Shown in pieces: positions 45,109 through 54,942 of a DNA stretch of 64,000 nucleotides; positions within the stretch are counted from its first letter, which is position 1; each line of letters opens with the position of its first letter. Position numbers and translations under genes: made by a program. The DNA is from an uncultured Aquincola sp. GTDB taxonomy: Bacteria > Pseudomonadota > Gammaproteobacteria > Burkholderiales > Burkholderiaceae. Location: the NCBI GenBank assembly GCA_937883885.1, contig CAKZXL010000570.1, positions 23,001 through 87,000 of the forward strand, given 5' to 3'. The notes under the pieces were generated by a model. That model ran no database searches. It was not told the origin of the DNA and saw only the letters and a list, made by a program, of their open reading frames with translations.

Positions 45109-47568
45109 ATGAACACAGCCACACTGTCCAACCCACTCGGAATCAGGCTCCAGGTCACCGGGATGACCTGCGCCTCTTGCGTCATGCGCGTCGAGAAGAC
45201 GCTCAAGGCGGTTCCGGGCGTCATGCAGGCCAGCGTGAACCTGGCGACGGAGGAGGCGTCTGTCAATGCCGATGCGTCCGTGACGGCAGATTCGCTGGCC
45301 GCAGCCATTCGCAAGGCCGGCTACGACGTGGCGACCACCGAAACAACGCTCCTGGTGGAAGGAATGACTTGCGCGTCCTGCGTCGCGCGAGTGGAGAAGG
45401 CGCTCCGCAAGGTTCCCGGCGTGTCCGGCGCTACCGTCAACCTGGCGACCGAGAAGGCGACCATCCAGGCGCTTTCGACCGTGCCGGTTTCAGCGCTGAA
45501 GGCGGCCATCGAGAAGGCGGGCTACGCGGCGAAGGACGTTCAGCAGGACGGGCCCAAGCCAACCACTTGGCTGCCGGTCTGGTGGCCCGTGGCGGTCAGC
45601 GCTGCCCTGACCCTGCCGCTTGTCGCGCCGATGCTGCTGTCGCTCTTCGGCATCGAGTGGATGCTGGGCGGATGGGCACAGCTGGTGCTGGCCACGCCCG
45701 TCCAGTTCTGGTTAGGCTGGCGCTTCTACCGGGCGGGCTGGAAAGCCGTGCTCGCCAAGGCCGGCAACATGGACCTGCTGGTGGCGCTGGGCACCTCCGC
45801 GGCCTACGGACTGTCCGTGTACCTGCTCTTCAAGCACGCCGGACACGGCACGCCGCACCTGTATTTCGAGGCCTCGGCGGCCATCATCACGCTGGTCTTG
45901 TTGGGCAAGTGGCTCGAGCACCGGGCCAAGCGGCAGACCACCGACGCCATCCGCGCGTTAAACGCGTTGCGACCGACCACCGCCAGGGTCCGCCGGGACG
46001 GTGCGGAAGTCGACGTTCCGGTGGAGCAGGTCGTCGTGGGTGACCTCGTCGTCATCCGGCCAGGTGACCGCGTCGCCGTCGACGGTGAAATCGTCGAAGG
46101 GCGCAGCCACATCGACGAATCGCTCATCACCGGCGAGAGCCTGCCGGTGCCCAAAGCCGTCGGCGACAAGGTCACCGGCGGCGCCATCAACGCCGAAGGC
46201 GCGCTGACCGTTCGCACGACGGCCATCGGCGCGGAAACAACGCTGGCTCGCATCATCCGGATGGTCGAGTCGGCGCAGGCCGCGAAAGCGCCCATCCAAC
46301 GCATCGTGGACCGCGTGAGCGCGGTGTTCGTCCCGGTCGTTCTCGGCATCGCGCTGGCGACCTTCCTCGGTTGGGCGGTGGTCACGGGGGACTGGGAACA
46401 CTCGCTCATCAACGCGGTGGCCGTGCTGGTCATCGCCTGCCCCTGCGCTCTGGGCCTGGCGACGCCCACGGCCATCATGGCCGGCACCGGGGTCGCCGCA
46501 CGACACGGTATCCTCATCAAGGACGCCGAAGCCCTGGAGGTCGCACATGCCGTCACGGTTGTCGCCTTCGACAAGACCGGTACGCTCACCGAAGGCAAGC
46601 CGTCGCTCGCTGCGGTGGCGGCGGCCGGCGGCTCGAACCGTGACGAGGTGCTGCGACTTGCCGCCGCGCTCCAGAAGTCGAGCAGCCATCCGCTGGCGCT
46701 GGCGGTGATGGACAAGGTGCGCGAGGAGCGACTGCCGGTCCCCGATGTCCACGATGCGAAGGCGCTTCCCGGTCGCGGTGTCGAAGGCACTGTACGAGGC
46801 CAGAGACTGGCCCTGGGCAGCACGCGGATGCTGCGCGAGCTCCAGTTGAACGAGGGCGATCTGCTGGCCGACGCTCAGCGGCTCGAGCGGCAGGGCAGGA
46901 CGGTCTCGTGGCTGGTCGGGTCGGATGGCAACCAGTGGCGCCTGCTGGGTTTGCTGGCGTTCGGTGACACCATCAAGCCCACCGCCGCTGCCGCGGTGGC
47001 GCGGCTCCATCAGCTGGGCATCAAGACGGTCATGCTGACCGGGGACAACCGCGGGGCGGCAGAAGCCGTCGCGAAGGAACTCGGCATCGACGAGGTTCGT
47101 GCCGAAGTTCTTCCCGGTGACAAGGCGGCCGTGGTGAAGGAACTGCGCGACGCCGGTGCCGTCGTCGCGTTCGTCGGCGATGGCCTGAACGACGGCCCCG
47201 CACTCGCCGCGGCTTCGGTGTCGTACGCGATGGCCGGCGGCGCTGACGTGGCGACCGAGACCGCCGGCATCACGCTCATGCGCGGCGACCCGCGGCTCGT
47301 GGCGGACTCGCTGGATATTTCGCGCCGCACCTACTCCAAGATCAAGCAGGGCTTGTTCTGGGCCTTCGGCTACAACGTGCTGGGCATCCCGCTGGCGGCG
47401 TTGGGCATGCTGAGTCCCGTCATCGCTGGAGCTGCGATGGCCTTCAGCAGCGTGAGTGTCGTGGCCAATGCATTGACGTTGCGGCGCTGGCGGGGTGCCG
47501 CTGATGCGCAGGCCGAGCAGCGCCCGGGGCAATCGCAAACCATGGTCGTGTCAGGGAGCACCAGATGA
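45109..47568 (+). CDS. copA: Copper-exporting P-type ATPase with two HMA domains
   Basis: This 819-residue P1B-1 ATPase has two N-terminal HMA domains (CASC at 21-24 and 88-91). The membrane CPC motif is at 444-446, phosphorylated D488 is in DKTGTLTEG, with SSHPLALAV and [13 protein letters not shown]. It exports Cu(I) from cytoplasm to periplasm. It differs in architecture from the YHS-type ATPase at 17071-19434. The cueR gene follows through an ATGA overlap, and copZ is divergent, forming a complete CueR regulon unit. Confidence 0.92.
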   Translation: MNTATLSNPLGIRLQVTGMTCASCVMRVEKTLKAVPGVMQASVNLATEEASVNADASVTADSLAAAIRKAGYDVATTETTLLVEGMTCASCVARVEKALRKVPGVSGATVNLATEKATIQALSTVPVSALKAAIEKAGYAAKDVQQDGPKPTTWLPVWWPVAVSAALTLPLVAPMLLSLFGIEWMLGGWAQLVLATPVQFWLGWRFYRAGWKAVLAKAGNMDLLVALGTSAAYGLSVYLLFKHAGHGTPHLYFEASAAIITLVLLGKWLEHRAKRQTTDAIRALNALRPTTARVRRDGAEVDVPVEQVVVGDLVVIRPGDRVAVDGEIVEGRSHIDESLITGESLPVPKAVGDKVTGGAINAEGALTVRTTAIGAETTLARIIRMVESAQAAKAPIQRIVDRVSAVFVPVVLGIALATFLGWAVVTGDWEHSLINAVAVLVIACPCALGLATPTAIMAGTGVAARHGILIKDAEALEVAHAVTVVAFDKTGTLTEGKPSLAAVAAAGGSNRDEVLRLAAALQKSSSHPLALAVMDKVREERLPVPDVHDAKALPGRGVEGTVRGQRLALGSTRMLRELQLNEGDLLADAQRLERQGRTVSWLVGSDGNQWRLLGLLAFGDTIKPTAAAAVARLHQLGIKTVMLTGDNRGAAEAVAKELGIDEVRAEVLPGDKAAVVKELRDAGAVVAFVGDGLNDGPALAAASVSYAMAGGADVATETAGITLMRGDPRLVADSLDISRRTYSKIKQGLFWAFGYNVLGIPLAALGMLSPVIAGAAMAFSSVSVVANALTLRRWRGAADAQAEQRPGQSQTMVVSGSTR

Positions 47569-48056
47569 GCATGAACATCGGCGAAGCAGCGAAGGCCTCG
47601 GGTGTCTCGGCGAAGATGATTCGCCATTACGAGAGCGTCGGCTTGTTTCCGGAAGCGGCGCGAACCGAAGCCGGCTACCGCCAATACACGGACAAGGAAG
47701 TCAGCACGCTGCGGTTCGTCCGGCAGTCGCGCGACCTGGGTTTTTCCATCGAGCAGATCCGCGAGTTGCTCGGACTGTGGCAGGACCGCAGGCGTCCGAG
47801 CCGCCAGGTGCGTGCACTGGCGCAGGCTCACATCGAAGAACTGGACGAGAAGCTCGAGGAACTCCAGTCCATGAAGGCGACGCTCGAGCACCTGGTGCAC
47901 TGCTGCCATGGTGACGACCGGCCCGATTGCCCGATCATCGACTCGCTGGCGCGGGAACGACGGGAGCAGGAGAGGAGCCCTGCGGCGGCGACCGGACTCA
48001 GACACTGCAGGGCGACGGGGCTGCAAGTGGGACGACGAGGTCGCCAGACCGCTTGA
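47565..48056 (+). CDS. cueR: Cu(I)-responsive MerR-family regulator CueR
   Basis: This 163-residue protein starts [20 protein letters not shown] (winged HTH). Copper-binding cysteines C114 and C122 lie in [12 protein letters not shown] with the 7-residue spacing of CueR, and S79 occupies the position that is Ser in Cu(I)/Ag(I) sensors and Cys in divalent-metal sensors. The C-terminus extends about 25 residues beyond E. coli CueR with Arg-rich low-complexity sequence. It likely controls the three MerR-type promoters noted in this window. Confidence 0.9.
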   Translation: MSMNIGEAAKASGVSAKMIRHYESVGLFPEAARTEAGYRQYTDKEVSTLRFVRQSRDLGFSIEQIRELLGLWQDRRRPSRQVRALAQAHIEELDEKLEELQSMKATLEHLVHCCHGDDRPDCPIIDSLARERREQERSPAAATGLRHCRATGLQVGRRGRQTA

Positions 48057-48115
48057 CTGCGGGAACCGGGGCTTGGCCAGAGAGATTCGACCGTCGGTGG
48101 ATCCTCATGCGATGG

Positions 48116-48292
48116 CTACAGAATCCGCAGATCTCCGATATAAGCCTCGTTCGACGATCGGACGCTTGCGGGCGTTTCGATAGCAGCAGGGGCCGCTGCG
48201 CCGGCTGACTCTGACTCCGTACTGGCACAACCCAGGAGCACCAGCGACGTCGCCGATGCGGCGAGCACCAGGACGCGCCGGCGTGGAGTCAC
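48116..48292 (-). CDS. Small lipoprotein
   Basis: A GTG at 48292 with AGGAG upstream opens 58 codons ([20 protein letters not shown] then GCAST). The lipobox LLGC near residues 19-22 indicates an envelope lipoprotein of about 37 mature residues. No family recognised. It ends leftward in the gap after cueR and follows a secreted DUF4148-like gene, probably in one operon. Confidence 0.55.
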   Translation of the reverse strand: MTPRRRVLVLAASATSLVLLGCASTESESAGAAAPAAIETPASVRSSNEAYIGDLRIL

Positions 48293-48311
48293 GGTGCCTC
48301 TCCTGCCGTGC

Positions 48312-48599
48312 TTACGGGCGCTTGTCTGCGTCGGGCTTGGCGGTCGCCACAGGTTCGTTCGAGCACCAGCCGCGATTGCTGGTCCGGCAGCGCCACGTGC
48401 CATCCCGCATCGCCCTTTCGACCTCCGCGCGGACCTGCTCTCGCGTGAGCGCCGCGGGACGGGTCGATTCGGTCGTGGTGGCAGCTGCGGGCGCGCCTTG
48501 TGCCGTCTGGTGTTGGGCCGCTGCGAGGAGCGGGGAGCCGACCATGACGGCGGCGGCCGCAAGCGCGCGGGTGGCTGTGAAGATGGAGTTTCTGCGCAT
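48312..48599 (-). CDS. Secreted DUF4148-like small protein
   Basis: This 95-residue protein starts [20 protein letters not shown] with a signal peptide ending [25 protein letters not shown] is a DUF4148-type helix found in many small periplasmic proteins of Burkholderiales. It ends with a cysteine pair region ([15 protein letters not shown]). It is divergent from the response regulator at 48726 across 126 bp, making it a candidate target. Confidence 0.6.
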   Translation of the reverse strand: MRRNSIFTATRALAAAAVMVGSPLLAAAQHQTAQGAPAAATTTESTRPAALTREQVRAEVERAMRDGTWRCRTSNRGWCSNEPVATAKPDADKRP

Positions 48600-48725
48600 G
48601 GTGAACCTCGTGAGTTGTTGCTGGATTCGAGGCTTCACTCTAGGGACCGCATGCTGACCAGATGCGGACTGGAAGATGACCAACTCGTAATCGAGGTGAC
48701 GCAACGGCTGGTGGAGAATCGGCCC

Positions 48726-49412
48726 ATGAAAATTCTCGTGATCGAAGACGAGGTCCGCTTGGCGGAATACCTGCGAAAGGGCTTGTCGGAGAGCGGCTAT
48801 GTGGTCGACCTGGCCCATGACGGCATCGACGGGCTTCATCTCGCTGTCGAGGGCACGTACGACCTGATCGTCCTCGACGTGATGCTGCCGGGACGGGACG
48901 GCTTCGAGGTGCTCGCAGAGCTGCGCAAGCAGCGCAGGACGCCTGTCCTGATGCTGACGGCGCGTGACGCGGTCGAAGACAAGGTCAAGGGGCTAACCGG
49001 CGGCGCAGACGATTACCTCGTCAAGCCGTTCTCGTTCTCGGAATTGTCCGCTCGGGTCCAGGCCCTGTTGCGTCGCGGTGGGGGAGATCGCGACGGACAG
49101 CTTCCCACCAGCCTCCGGCTGGCGGATCTGGAGGTCGATCTGGCACGCCGGAAGGCGACACGGGCCGGCAAGCGGCTCGAACTCACACCCAAGGAGTTCA
49201 ATCTGCTCGTGCTTCTGCTGCGTCGGCGTGGGGAGGTGCTGTCGCGCACCGTGATGGCGGAACAGGTGTGGGACATCAACTTCGACAGCGATACGAACGT
49301 TGTCGAGGTGGCGGTGCGCCGGCTGCGTGCGAAGCTGGACGAACCTTTCGAGGTCAAGCTGATACACACGGTGCGCGGCATGGGTTACGTGATGGAGGAG
49401 CGCCAGGAGTGA
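48726..49412 (+). CDS. OmpR-family response regulator (CopR-like, second copy)
   Basis: This 228-residue regulator has a receiver domain with E7/D8, phospho-acceptor D51 (LIVLDVMLP), T78 and K100, and a winged helix with [20 protein letters not shown] and [20 protein letters not shown]. The WDxNFDSD element places it with heavy-metal regulators. Its 3' end overlaps the kinase gene by 4 bp (GTGA). The gap upstream holds CTCGTAATCGAG, a short palindrome that may be an operator. Confidence 0.85.
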   Translation: MKILVIEDEVRLAEYLRKGLSESGYVVDLAHDGIDGLHLAVEGTYDLIVLDVMLPGRDGFEVLAELRKQRRTPVLMLTARDAVEDKVKGLTGGADDYLVKPFSFSELSARVQALLRRGGGDRDGQLPTSLRLADLEVDLARRKATRAGKRLELTPKEFNLLVLLLRRRGEVLSRTVMAEQVWDINFDSDTNVVEVAVRRLRAKLDEPFEVKLIHTVRGMGYVMEERQE

Positions 49413-50779
49413 GGTGGCGCGCTCTCCTTGCCGACGGCCAATCGCTTGGGACGCGCCTGTCCCAGTGGCTGGCGTTGCAGGGACTGATCGCTGCGCTTGC
49501 CGTCTCCGGAACGGTGTATGCCGTCAATCTGTGGGTTCTGCAGAGCCGTCAGCATGAGGAACTGGCGTTGAAGAGCGCGGTTGTCCGCCATGCGCTCGCA
49601 GAGACGGCGGGCAACTCGGCGACTGAAGAGTTGCAGCACAAGCTCAAGGACTTTCTCGCTGGGCATGAGGACATGAGGCTGTCCATCACGTTCAGCGATG
49701 GCACGGTTCTCTTCGATGCGCCGCAGCGGGCCGCCGGTGGGGATGCCGCTTCCTCCGGCCAGTTCAGGCAGGTGTCTTGGGAAGACACATGGCCCGTGGG
49801 GGCCGGCAGTGGCGTCCGGGTCGTCCTGGGGCTTGATGTGAGCCGCGACCAGGATCTGCTCCAGCGGCTGGGCTGGATACTTCTGGCGGCCTCACTGTTG
49901 GGAGCGGGGATCGTCAGCGTGACCGGGTTCTTGCTGGTCCGCAGAGGCCTGCTGCCGGTGCAGGCATTGGCCGCACAAGTGGACGCGGTCGCGCTGGGCA
50001 GACCGGGGCTGCGGCTGGACGGAGCGGGGCAGCCGCTCGAGCTCCGGCCACTGGTCGACCGCTTCAACGCGCTGCTGATGCGTGTAGAACGCGCTTACGC
50101 GCAATTGGAGGGCTTCAACGCCGACGTCGCGCACGAACTTCGAACACCGCTGACCACCTTGATCGGTTCGAGCGAACTGGCGTTGCAGCGCGAGCGACCC
50201 GCCGCCGAACTGCAAGACGTGATCGCGGAGAACCTGGAGGATCTGAGGCGCCTGGCGATCATCGTCAACGACATGCTGTTCCTTTCGCAGGCAGACCGCG
50301 GCGCATCAGCGCGCCGTTCGCCGGTGACGAGCCTCGCTGCCGAGCTCGGCGAGATCATCGAGTACCACGAGGCGTCGCTTCACGACCGGGGCTTGTCAGC
50401 GGTATGCGATGGCGACGCGAAGGGTGCGTTTGACCTGTCGCTTCTGCGCCGCGCGTTGTCCAACCTGTTGAGTAACGCAACCCGCTACGCGAAGCCCGGC
50501 TCAACGATACGGGTTCGGATTGCGTCGGAAGGTGGCCGGATACGGATCTGGGTGGAGAACGAGGGGAGTCCGATCGAGCAGGAACATTTGCCGCGCCTGT
50601 TCGACCGCTTCTACAGGGTGGAGCGCTCTCGTCGACAGGTTGGCGCTTCGAACCACGGGTTGGGTCTGGCCATCGTCGCCGCCATTGCCCGAATGCACCA
50701 AGGCGAACCGTTCGCCAGATCGGCTGACGGCATCACTACGATCGGGCTGGACGTACCGTCGAGTGCGGCGACTGCGTAG
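49409..50779 (+). CDS. Sensor histidine kinase (CopS-like, second copy)
   Basis: This 456-residue kinase starts with GTG ([16 protein letters not shown]). Two membrane segments (near 25-45 and 150-175) frame the sensor loop. The DHp His is H242 in [14 protein letters not shown]; catalytic boxes are [11 protein letters not shown] and [15 protein letters not shown]. It pairs with the overlapping regulator. Its last 44 bp overlap the 3' end of a convergent kinase gene. Confidence 0.85.
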   Translation: MRWRALLADGQSLGTRLSQWLALQGLIAALAVSGTVYAVNLWVLQSRQHEELALKSAVVRHALAETAGNSATEELQHKLKDFLAGHEDMRLSITFSDGTVLFDAPQRAAGGDAASSGQFRQVSWEDTWPVGAGSGVRVVLGLDVSRDQDLLQRLGWILLAASLLGAGIVSVTGFLLVRRGLLPVQALAAQVDAVALGRPGLRLDGAGQPLELRPLVDRFNALLMRVERAYAQLEGFNADVAHELRTPLTTLIGSSELALQRERPAAELQDVIAENLEDLRRLAIIVNDMLFLSQADRGASARRSPVTSLAAELGEIIEYHEASLHDRGLSAVCDGDAKGAFDLSLLRRALSNLLSNATRYAKPGSTIRVRIASEGGRIRIWVENEGSPIEQEHLPRLFDRFYRVERSRRQVGASNHGLGLAIVAAIARMHQGEPFARSADGITTIGLDVPSSAATA

Positions 50780-52181
50780 CGGACGCCGTCTCCACCGCGC
50801 CGAAGCCCTTGACTGGAGCGACGGTCGTTTGGCTGTCCCTTGCCGGCAGCGTCAGTCCGACGCGATTGGCTAGGCCGATGCGTTCGACAAAGACAGTCCC
50901 GCCATGCATCCGCGCGACGGCCGCGACGATGGCCAATCCCAGCCCGTGGCCCGCTTGCCTTCGCGAGCGGGAGGTGTCCGCACGATAGAAGCGGTCGAAC
51001 ATCTGCGCTCGGACCGGCGTCGGTATTTCGAGCCCGGGGTTGAGGACACTCAGGGCGATGAGTCCATGGTCCGGCTCGATGAGGACCCGAATCGTGTCGC
51101 CGGCGCGGGTGTGGCGGATGGCGTTGGTGAGGAGGTTCACGAGTGCACGCAGCACGAGGGGAGGGTTGCAGACCGCCGCGGCGTCGCCGGACCGTTCCGC
51201 GACCACGCCTGCTTCCTGCAGCAATGCGTCGCAGTAGCGAATGGCCTTGTCCGCCTCGGCCCCGAGCACGACCTCTTCCAGTCCCTCCGCTCGGTCGCCA
51301 CGATCTGCGCGAGACAGGAACAACATATCGTTGACGAGGGCATTCAGCAGCTGCAGCTCCTCGAGGTTCGAGATCAGAACCTCGTGCAGCTCGTCACGAG
51401 ACCTTGGCGATGAGAGCGTGACCTGCGTGCCCGTGATCAACGATGCGAGGGGCGTTCGCAACTCGTGAGCGACGTTGGCGTTGAAGGCCTGCAACTGCGC
51501 GTAAGCCTCCTCAAGCCGGTCGAGAGCATGGTTGAAAGCGCGCACCAGTCCTGTCAGCTCGGTGCCTTCGGGGGTCATGGTCAAACGCCGCCCCATGGAA
51601 CTGGGAGTGATGTCGCTTGCTTCCGCCGACAGGCGCGACACCGGCCTGAGGCAGCGACCAATGGCGAACCAGCTCAGCAGCACGGTCGAGCCGACGCCCA
51701 AGGCACAGATGAGGACCAGCGTCGCGAGATGCGAACGAAGGAGCTCATCGCGGGGGCCGGACTCGATGGCTACGCGCAGCCGGCCGGCCGGCCACAACGA
51801 TGCCGATGGCAGGGCAGTCTCCGTTGTATCCGCGCGGACACCGGGCGCAAGCCCCGGCGGGGCCGTCGTTCCGTTGGCGCTCGACGCGCCGTAGACCGTG
51901 TCACCCGCTTCCGTGATCAGCCATACGTGAAGGCCATCGTGACCGATACGCAAGTCGTCGAGGTGATGGAAAAGCGCCGCACGATCGCCGGAGCGATAGG
52001 CCTCATCGATGAAATGAAGGACAACGCTGATCTTCCCCGCCAGCTTCAGCCGGTCCCCCTCGACCAACTCGGACTCCAGGGCCCGTTGCAGCAGCCAGCC
52101 TGCAGTCGAGAAGACGACGAGCGCCACCACGCCAAGGCCGGCAGTCAGCCGGGCCGCTATCGATGGATGGCGCCAGGTCAT
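50736..52181 (-). CDS. Sensor histidine kinase (CopS-like, third copy)
   Basis: This 481-residue kinase starts MTWRHPSIAARLTAGLGVVA at ATGA overlap with its regulator. Two membrane segments (about 10-30 and 165-190) enclose a periplasmic domain. The DHp His is H239 in [15 protein letters not shown] box NLLTNAIRHTR; G box [16 protein letters not shown]. It resembles the kinase at 49409 in design (AELR-type DHp, RMHxG ending), so the two may be ancient duplicates. The C-terminal tail is longer and polar. Confidence 0.85.
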   Translation of the reverse strand: MTWRHPSIAARLTAGLGVVALVVFSTAGWLLQRALESELVEGDRLKLAGKISVVLHFIDEAYRSGDRAALFHHLDDLRIGHDGLHVWLITEAGDTVYGASSANGTTAPPGLAPGVRADTTETALPSASLWPAGRLRVAIESGPRDELLRSHLATLVLICALGVGSTVLLSWFAIGRCLRPVSRLSAEASDITPSSMGRRLTMTPEGTELTGLVRAFNHALDRLEEAYAQLQAFNANVAHELRTPLASLITGTQVTLSSPRSRDELHEVLISNLEELQLLNALVNDMLFLSRADRGDRAEGLEEVVLGAEADKAIRYCDALLQEAGVVAERSGDAAAVCNPPLVLRALVNLLTNAIRHTRAGDTIRVLIEPDHGLIALSVLNPGLEIPTPVRAQMFDRFYRADTSRSRRQAGHGLGLAIVAAVARMHGGTVFVERIGLANRVGLTLPARDSQTTVAPVKGFGAVETASATQSPHSTVRPARS

Positions 52182-52879
52182 CGCGCATCCGTCTCGTCGC
52201 CGCGGTCCAGTTCGAGGACGTAGCCCATCCCTCGAACCGTGTGAAGCAGCTTGCTCGGGTACGGCTCGTCGAGCTTGGAGCGCAGACGCCTTATCGCGAC
52301 TTCCACCACGTTCGAGTCGCCGTCGAAGTTCATGTCCCAAACGAGTTCGGTGAGCACCGTGCGCGACATGACTTCACCTCGGTGGCGCAGCAGCACGGAC
52401 AGCAGCGTGTACTCCTGCGCCGTGAGATCCAGTCGTGTGCCGGCGCGGAAGGCTCGCCGACGTATGGTGTCCAGTTCGAGATCTCCGAGCGCCATGCGGT
52501 CGGGTTCGTGGTGCGCACCCGCAGCACCGCGCCGCAGCACGGCCTGGATGCGTGCCAGCAACTCGGTAAAGACGAAGGGTTTGACCAGATAGTCGTCGGC
52601 GCCTGCGCGCAAACCGCGCACCCGGTCTTCCACGCTGTCCGCCGCGGTCAGCATGATCACCGGCGTGTCCTTGCGCTGCCTGAGCGTCTCAAGCAACGTG
52701 AAGCCGTCCGCGCCAGGCAGCATCACGTCCAGGAGAACGAGGTCGTAGTTGCCCTCGATCGCCATGTGGCGCCCGTCGATGCCATCGGTCGCGACATCGA
52801 CGACGTAGCCGCTCTCCGCGAGCCCCCGGCGAAGATGGCCCGCGAGCTTGGCGTTGTCTTCGACGACGAGGATTCGCAT
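52178..52879 (-). CDS. OmpR-family response regulator (CopR-like, third copy)
   Basis: This 233-residue protein starts MRILVVEDNAKLAGHLRRGL. The receiver has E7/D8, D51 and K100; the DNA-binding domain has LTAQEYTLLSVLLRHRGEVM and WDMNFDGDSNVVEVAIRRLR. It is co-transcribed with the overlapping kinase downstream and lies 46 bp after the large helical-repeat gene on the same strand, so that gene is probably part of the same operon. Confidence 0.85.
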   Translation of the reverse strand: MRILVVEDNAKLAGHLRRGLAESGYVVDVATDGIDGRHMAIEGNYDLVLLDVMLPGADGFTLLETLRQRKDTPVIMLTAADSVEDRVRGLRAGADDYLVKPFVFTELLARIQAVLRRGAAGAHHEPDRMALGDLELDTIRRRAFRAGTRLDLTAQEYTLLSVLLRHRGEVMSRTVLTELVWDMNFDGDSNVVEVAIRRLRSKLDEPYPSKLLHTVRGMGYVLELDRGDETDAR

Positions 52880-52925
52880 GGGAGGCTGCAGCGACGCGCT
52901 TGAAGGGGTGCGATGCCGACAGTGC

Positions 52926-54473
52926 CTAGGCGGCCAGTGCCATGCGCAGGGGCTGTTGTGCATGGAACGCCCACTTGGGCCCCTGTCGCAGGGAGTTGAG
53001 CACCGTCGACCTGACTTTCGCGAAGAACAGGGATTCGTCGATGCCGGATCGCTCGAGGCAGTAGCGCAGACGGTGGGTGCGTTTGCGACGGTCGCCCTCG
53101 ATCGGAGCTCCGTCCTGGCGCGACTGTTCGAAGAACACGACGGACCTCCGCAGGTTCTCGAAGGCCTGGGGTCGAAGCGCCGGGATGGCTCTAGGCGCCG
53201 CCAGCTTGGCCTGCGCAATGGACGGGTTGGGACCGACGACCAGCCCCCAGGGCCTGAGCCCTGCGACGATGTCGACGCTCATCGCCTCCAGCTTGGTCAG
53301 GCCGAAGTCCCTTGCTGTCCGCAGGCGGCAGGCCAGCCAGGGGTCCTCGCGGCGTACGGCATCGATGGCCGCGTCGGCTTCGGCGTCGGATCCTGCAACC
53401 GGGAGCACCAGCGAGCCGAGCAACTGGGCCGCCAGCGCATCCTGCCGGCGAGCGGCCTGGTGGAGCCAATGGATGCCTTGCTCGGATTCGTGCACGGTGT
53501 TCGCCGACCGCAGGATCAGCGCGCCGAGGCGCCGCTGGGCGCAGAGCTCGCCCGCGAGTGCAGCCTTCTCGAGGAAGAGCCGCGCCATCTGCGGATTGGA
53601 GACCGACGAACGGTTGTCTGCATGAATGCGGTAGAGGACCATCCATGCCGCGGTCAATCCTGCATCGGCCGCGCGGAGCAGAAGCGCGGCGCCTCGACGC
53701 AGATTCTGACCCGTCGTCAGCAGTGATGCGGGCAGCCCCCGTGTGTCGACCCCGCTCAGCGCGCGACCGAGAAGCAGTTCCGCCGTCGTATTGCCGCGGC
53801 GGACGCAGTCTTCGAGAAGAGACTCGACAGCGCTGTTCTCGCACGAGAGTCGAGGCTCTGTGTCGTTTTCGAGGCGGGCGAGTGCCGTGCACACGGCATC
53901 GGCCAGCTCCGGTGTGACTGGCGAGTTCGCTGTCAGTGTGCCGCTCAGCACACGAGCGATCTCCATGGCATCGTTGGACCGTATCGCGGCGTCCAAGGCT
54001 TGCGGCACGAGGCGAGCGAGATCGATCCCTGGCGCTGCTTTCAACGCGCCCAGCACGGCGGCGGCCGCATTCGAGGGGCGGCTTCGCAGGGCATGTACTG
54101 CTGCGCGCGCTCCGGTGTCGCCGGCGGCGGCGGCCGCATCGAGCCACCGCATCGGCTCGGCGGGATCGGCGCTTGTGAGCGCGCGCCACGCACCGAGTTT
54201 CAATTGCGCTGCAGTCGACCCCGCGCGAGCGGACTTCACCAGGGCAGGCAGCAGGTTGCGTCGCACCAGTTCGTGCAGGGGAAGAGCATCGGCGATGGTG
54301 CGAGCGGCTCGCTCCGACGGCTCGAGCGATGGGTGCGTCAGGTACCCCAATCCGGTATCAGAGTGAAGCGGGAAGCCCTCGACGCCGAGCAGATAGCGTC
54401 TGCCGACTTCGTACCGCGCCTCGAAGTCACCTTGCCGGGCGCTGGCGAGCAGCTGAATGTCTTGTCTCCGCAT
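52926..54473 (-). CDS. Large helical-repeat protein, Sel1/TPR-like, unknown function
   Basis: This 515-residue cytoplasmic protein starts MRRQDIQLLASARQGDFEAR, chosen for GAGG eight bases upstream; longer starts to 54587 exist. Repeated short helical units recall Sel1 repeats: ARYEVGRRYLLG, AAQLKLGAWRAL, AELLLGRALSGV, GAALLLRAADAGLTAAWMVL and CAQRRLGALIL with GIHWLHQAARRQDALAAQLL. The C-terminal ~120 residues (AIPALRPQAFENLRRSVVFF onward) are not repeat-like and are basic. There is no signal peptide. It precedes the third two-component system by 46 bp. I cannot assign a function; a scaffold or signalling partner is a guess. Confidence 0.65.
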   Translation of the reverse strand: MRRQDIQLLASARQGDFEARYEVGRRYLLGVEGFPLHSDTGLGYLTHPSLEPSERAARTIADALPLHELVRRNLLPALVKSARAGSTAAQLKLGAWRALTSADPAEPMRWLDAAAAAGDTGARAAVHALRSRPSNAAAAVLGALKAAPGIDLARLVPQALDAAIRSNDAMEIARVLSGTLTANSPVTPELADAVCTALARLENDTEPRLSCENSAVESLLEDCVRRGNTTAELLLGRALSGVDTRGLPASLLTTGQNLRRGAALLLRAADAGLTAAWMVLYRIHADNRSSVSNPQMARLFLEKAALAGELCAQRRLGALILRSANTVHESEQGIHWLHQAARRQDALAAQLLGSLVLPVAGSDAEADAAIDAVRREDPWLACRLRTARDFGLTKLEAMSVDIVAGLRPWGLVVGPNPSIAQAKLAAPRAIPALRPQAFENLRRSVVFFEQSRQDGAPIEGDRRKRTHRLRYCLERSGIDESLFFAKVRSTVLNSLRQGPKWAFHAQQPLRMALAA

Positions 54474-54942
54474 GTCGTTGTCCTCATTTTTGCCCGCACG
54501 CGACGGCCGGAACAACAACTCGTGAGGGTTGCTAGCCATGAGCATCGCTTTGCGGTCCGAAAACGATAGGAACAAACGTCTGACCAAACGCTTGCCGGCA
54601 GATTACCGGCCGGTCATGTTGATGCACGGGGCGACTCCTTCACAAAACTGCGCCGGAGGCCGTTGCCTGGTCCGGCCTTGACGCTGTCGGGTCAATTGCG
54701 GAGGACGCCGTGCACCTCGCTGTGGAACGGCGGCGACGGAAGCCTGCCGAACTGAAGAGGGTCTGCTAGCCACGTCCGTACTGCTTCTCGCGAGCAGATC
54801 GCCTCGGCCGCGCCTCGTCCCTAGGCTGCTTGGCAGCGCCTTCACGTCTCGCGCCGCAGCGCGCCTCGCACTTCAATCCGAGTCAGAGGACGCGTTCGTC
54901 GCGTGGAAGGTGTTGCCTTGTTCCACAACGGAGATTGCTCTC
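54474..54942. other. Divergent gap between helical-repeat gene and porin
   Basis: About 470 bp with no supported gene. It should hold the promoters of the leftward repeat-protein/two-component operon and of the rightward porin gene. GGAG before the porin ATG is clear; no strong sigma-70 pair or palindrome stood out. Confidence 0.35.

Noticed and set aside
54603..54845. Leftward 80-codon frame in the gap before the porin
   Set aside because: Arg/Pro-rich, no ribosome-binding site and no recognisable motif.
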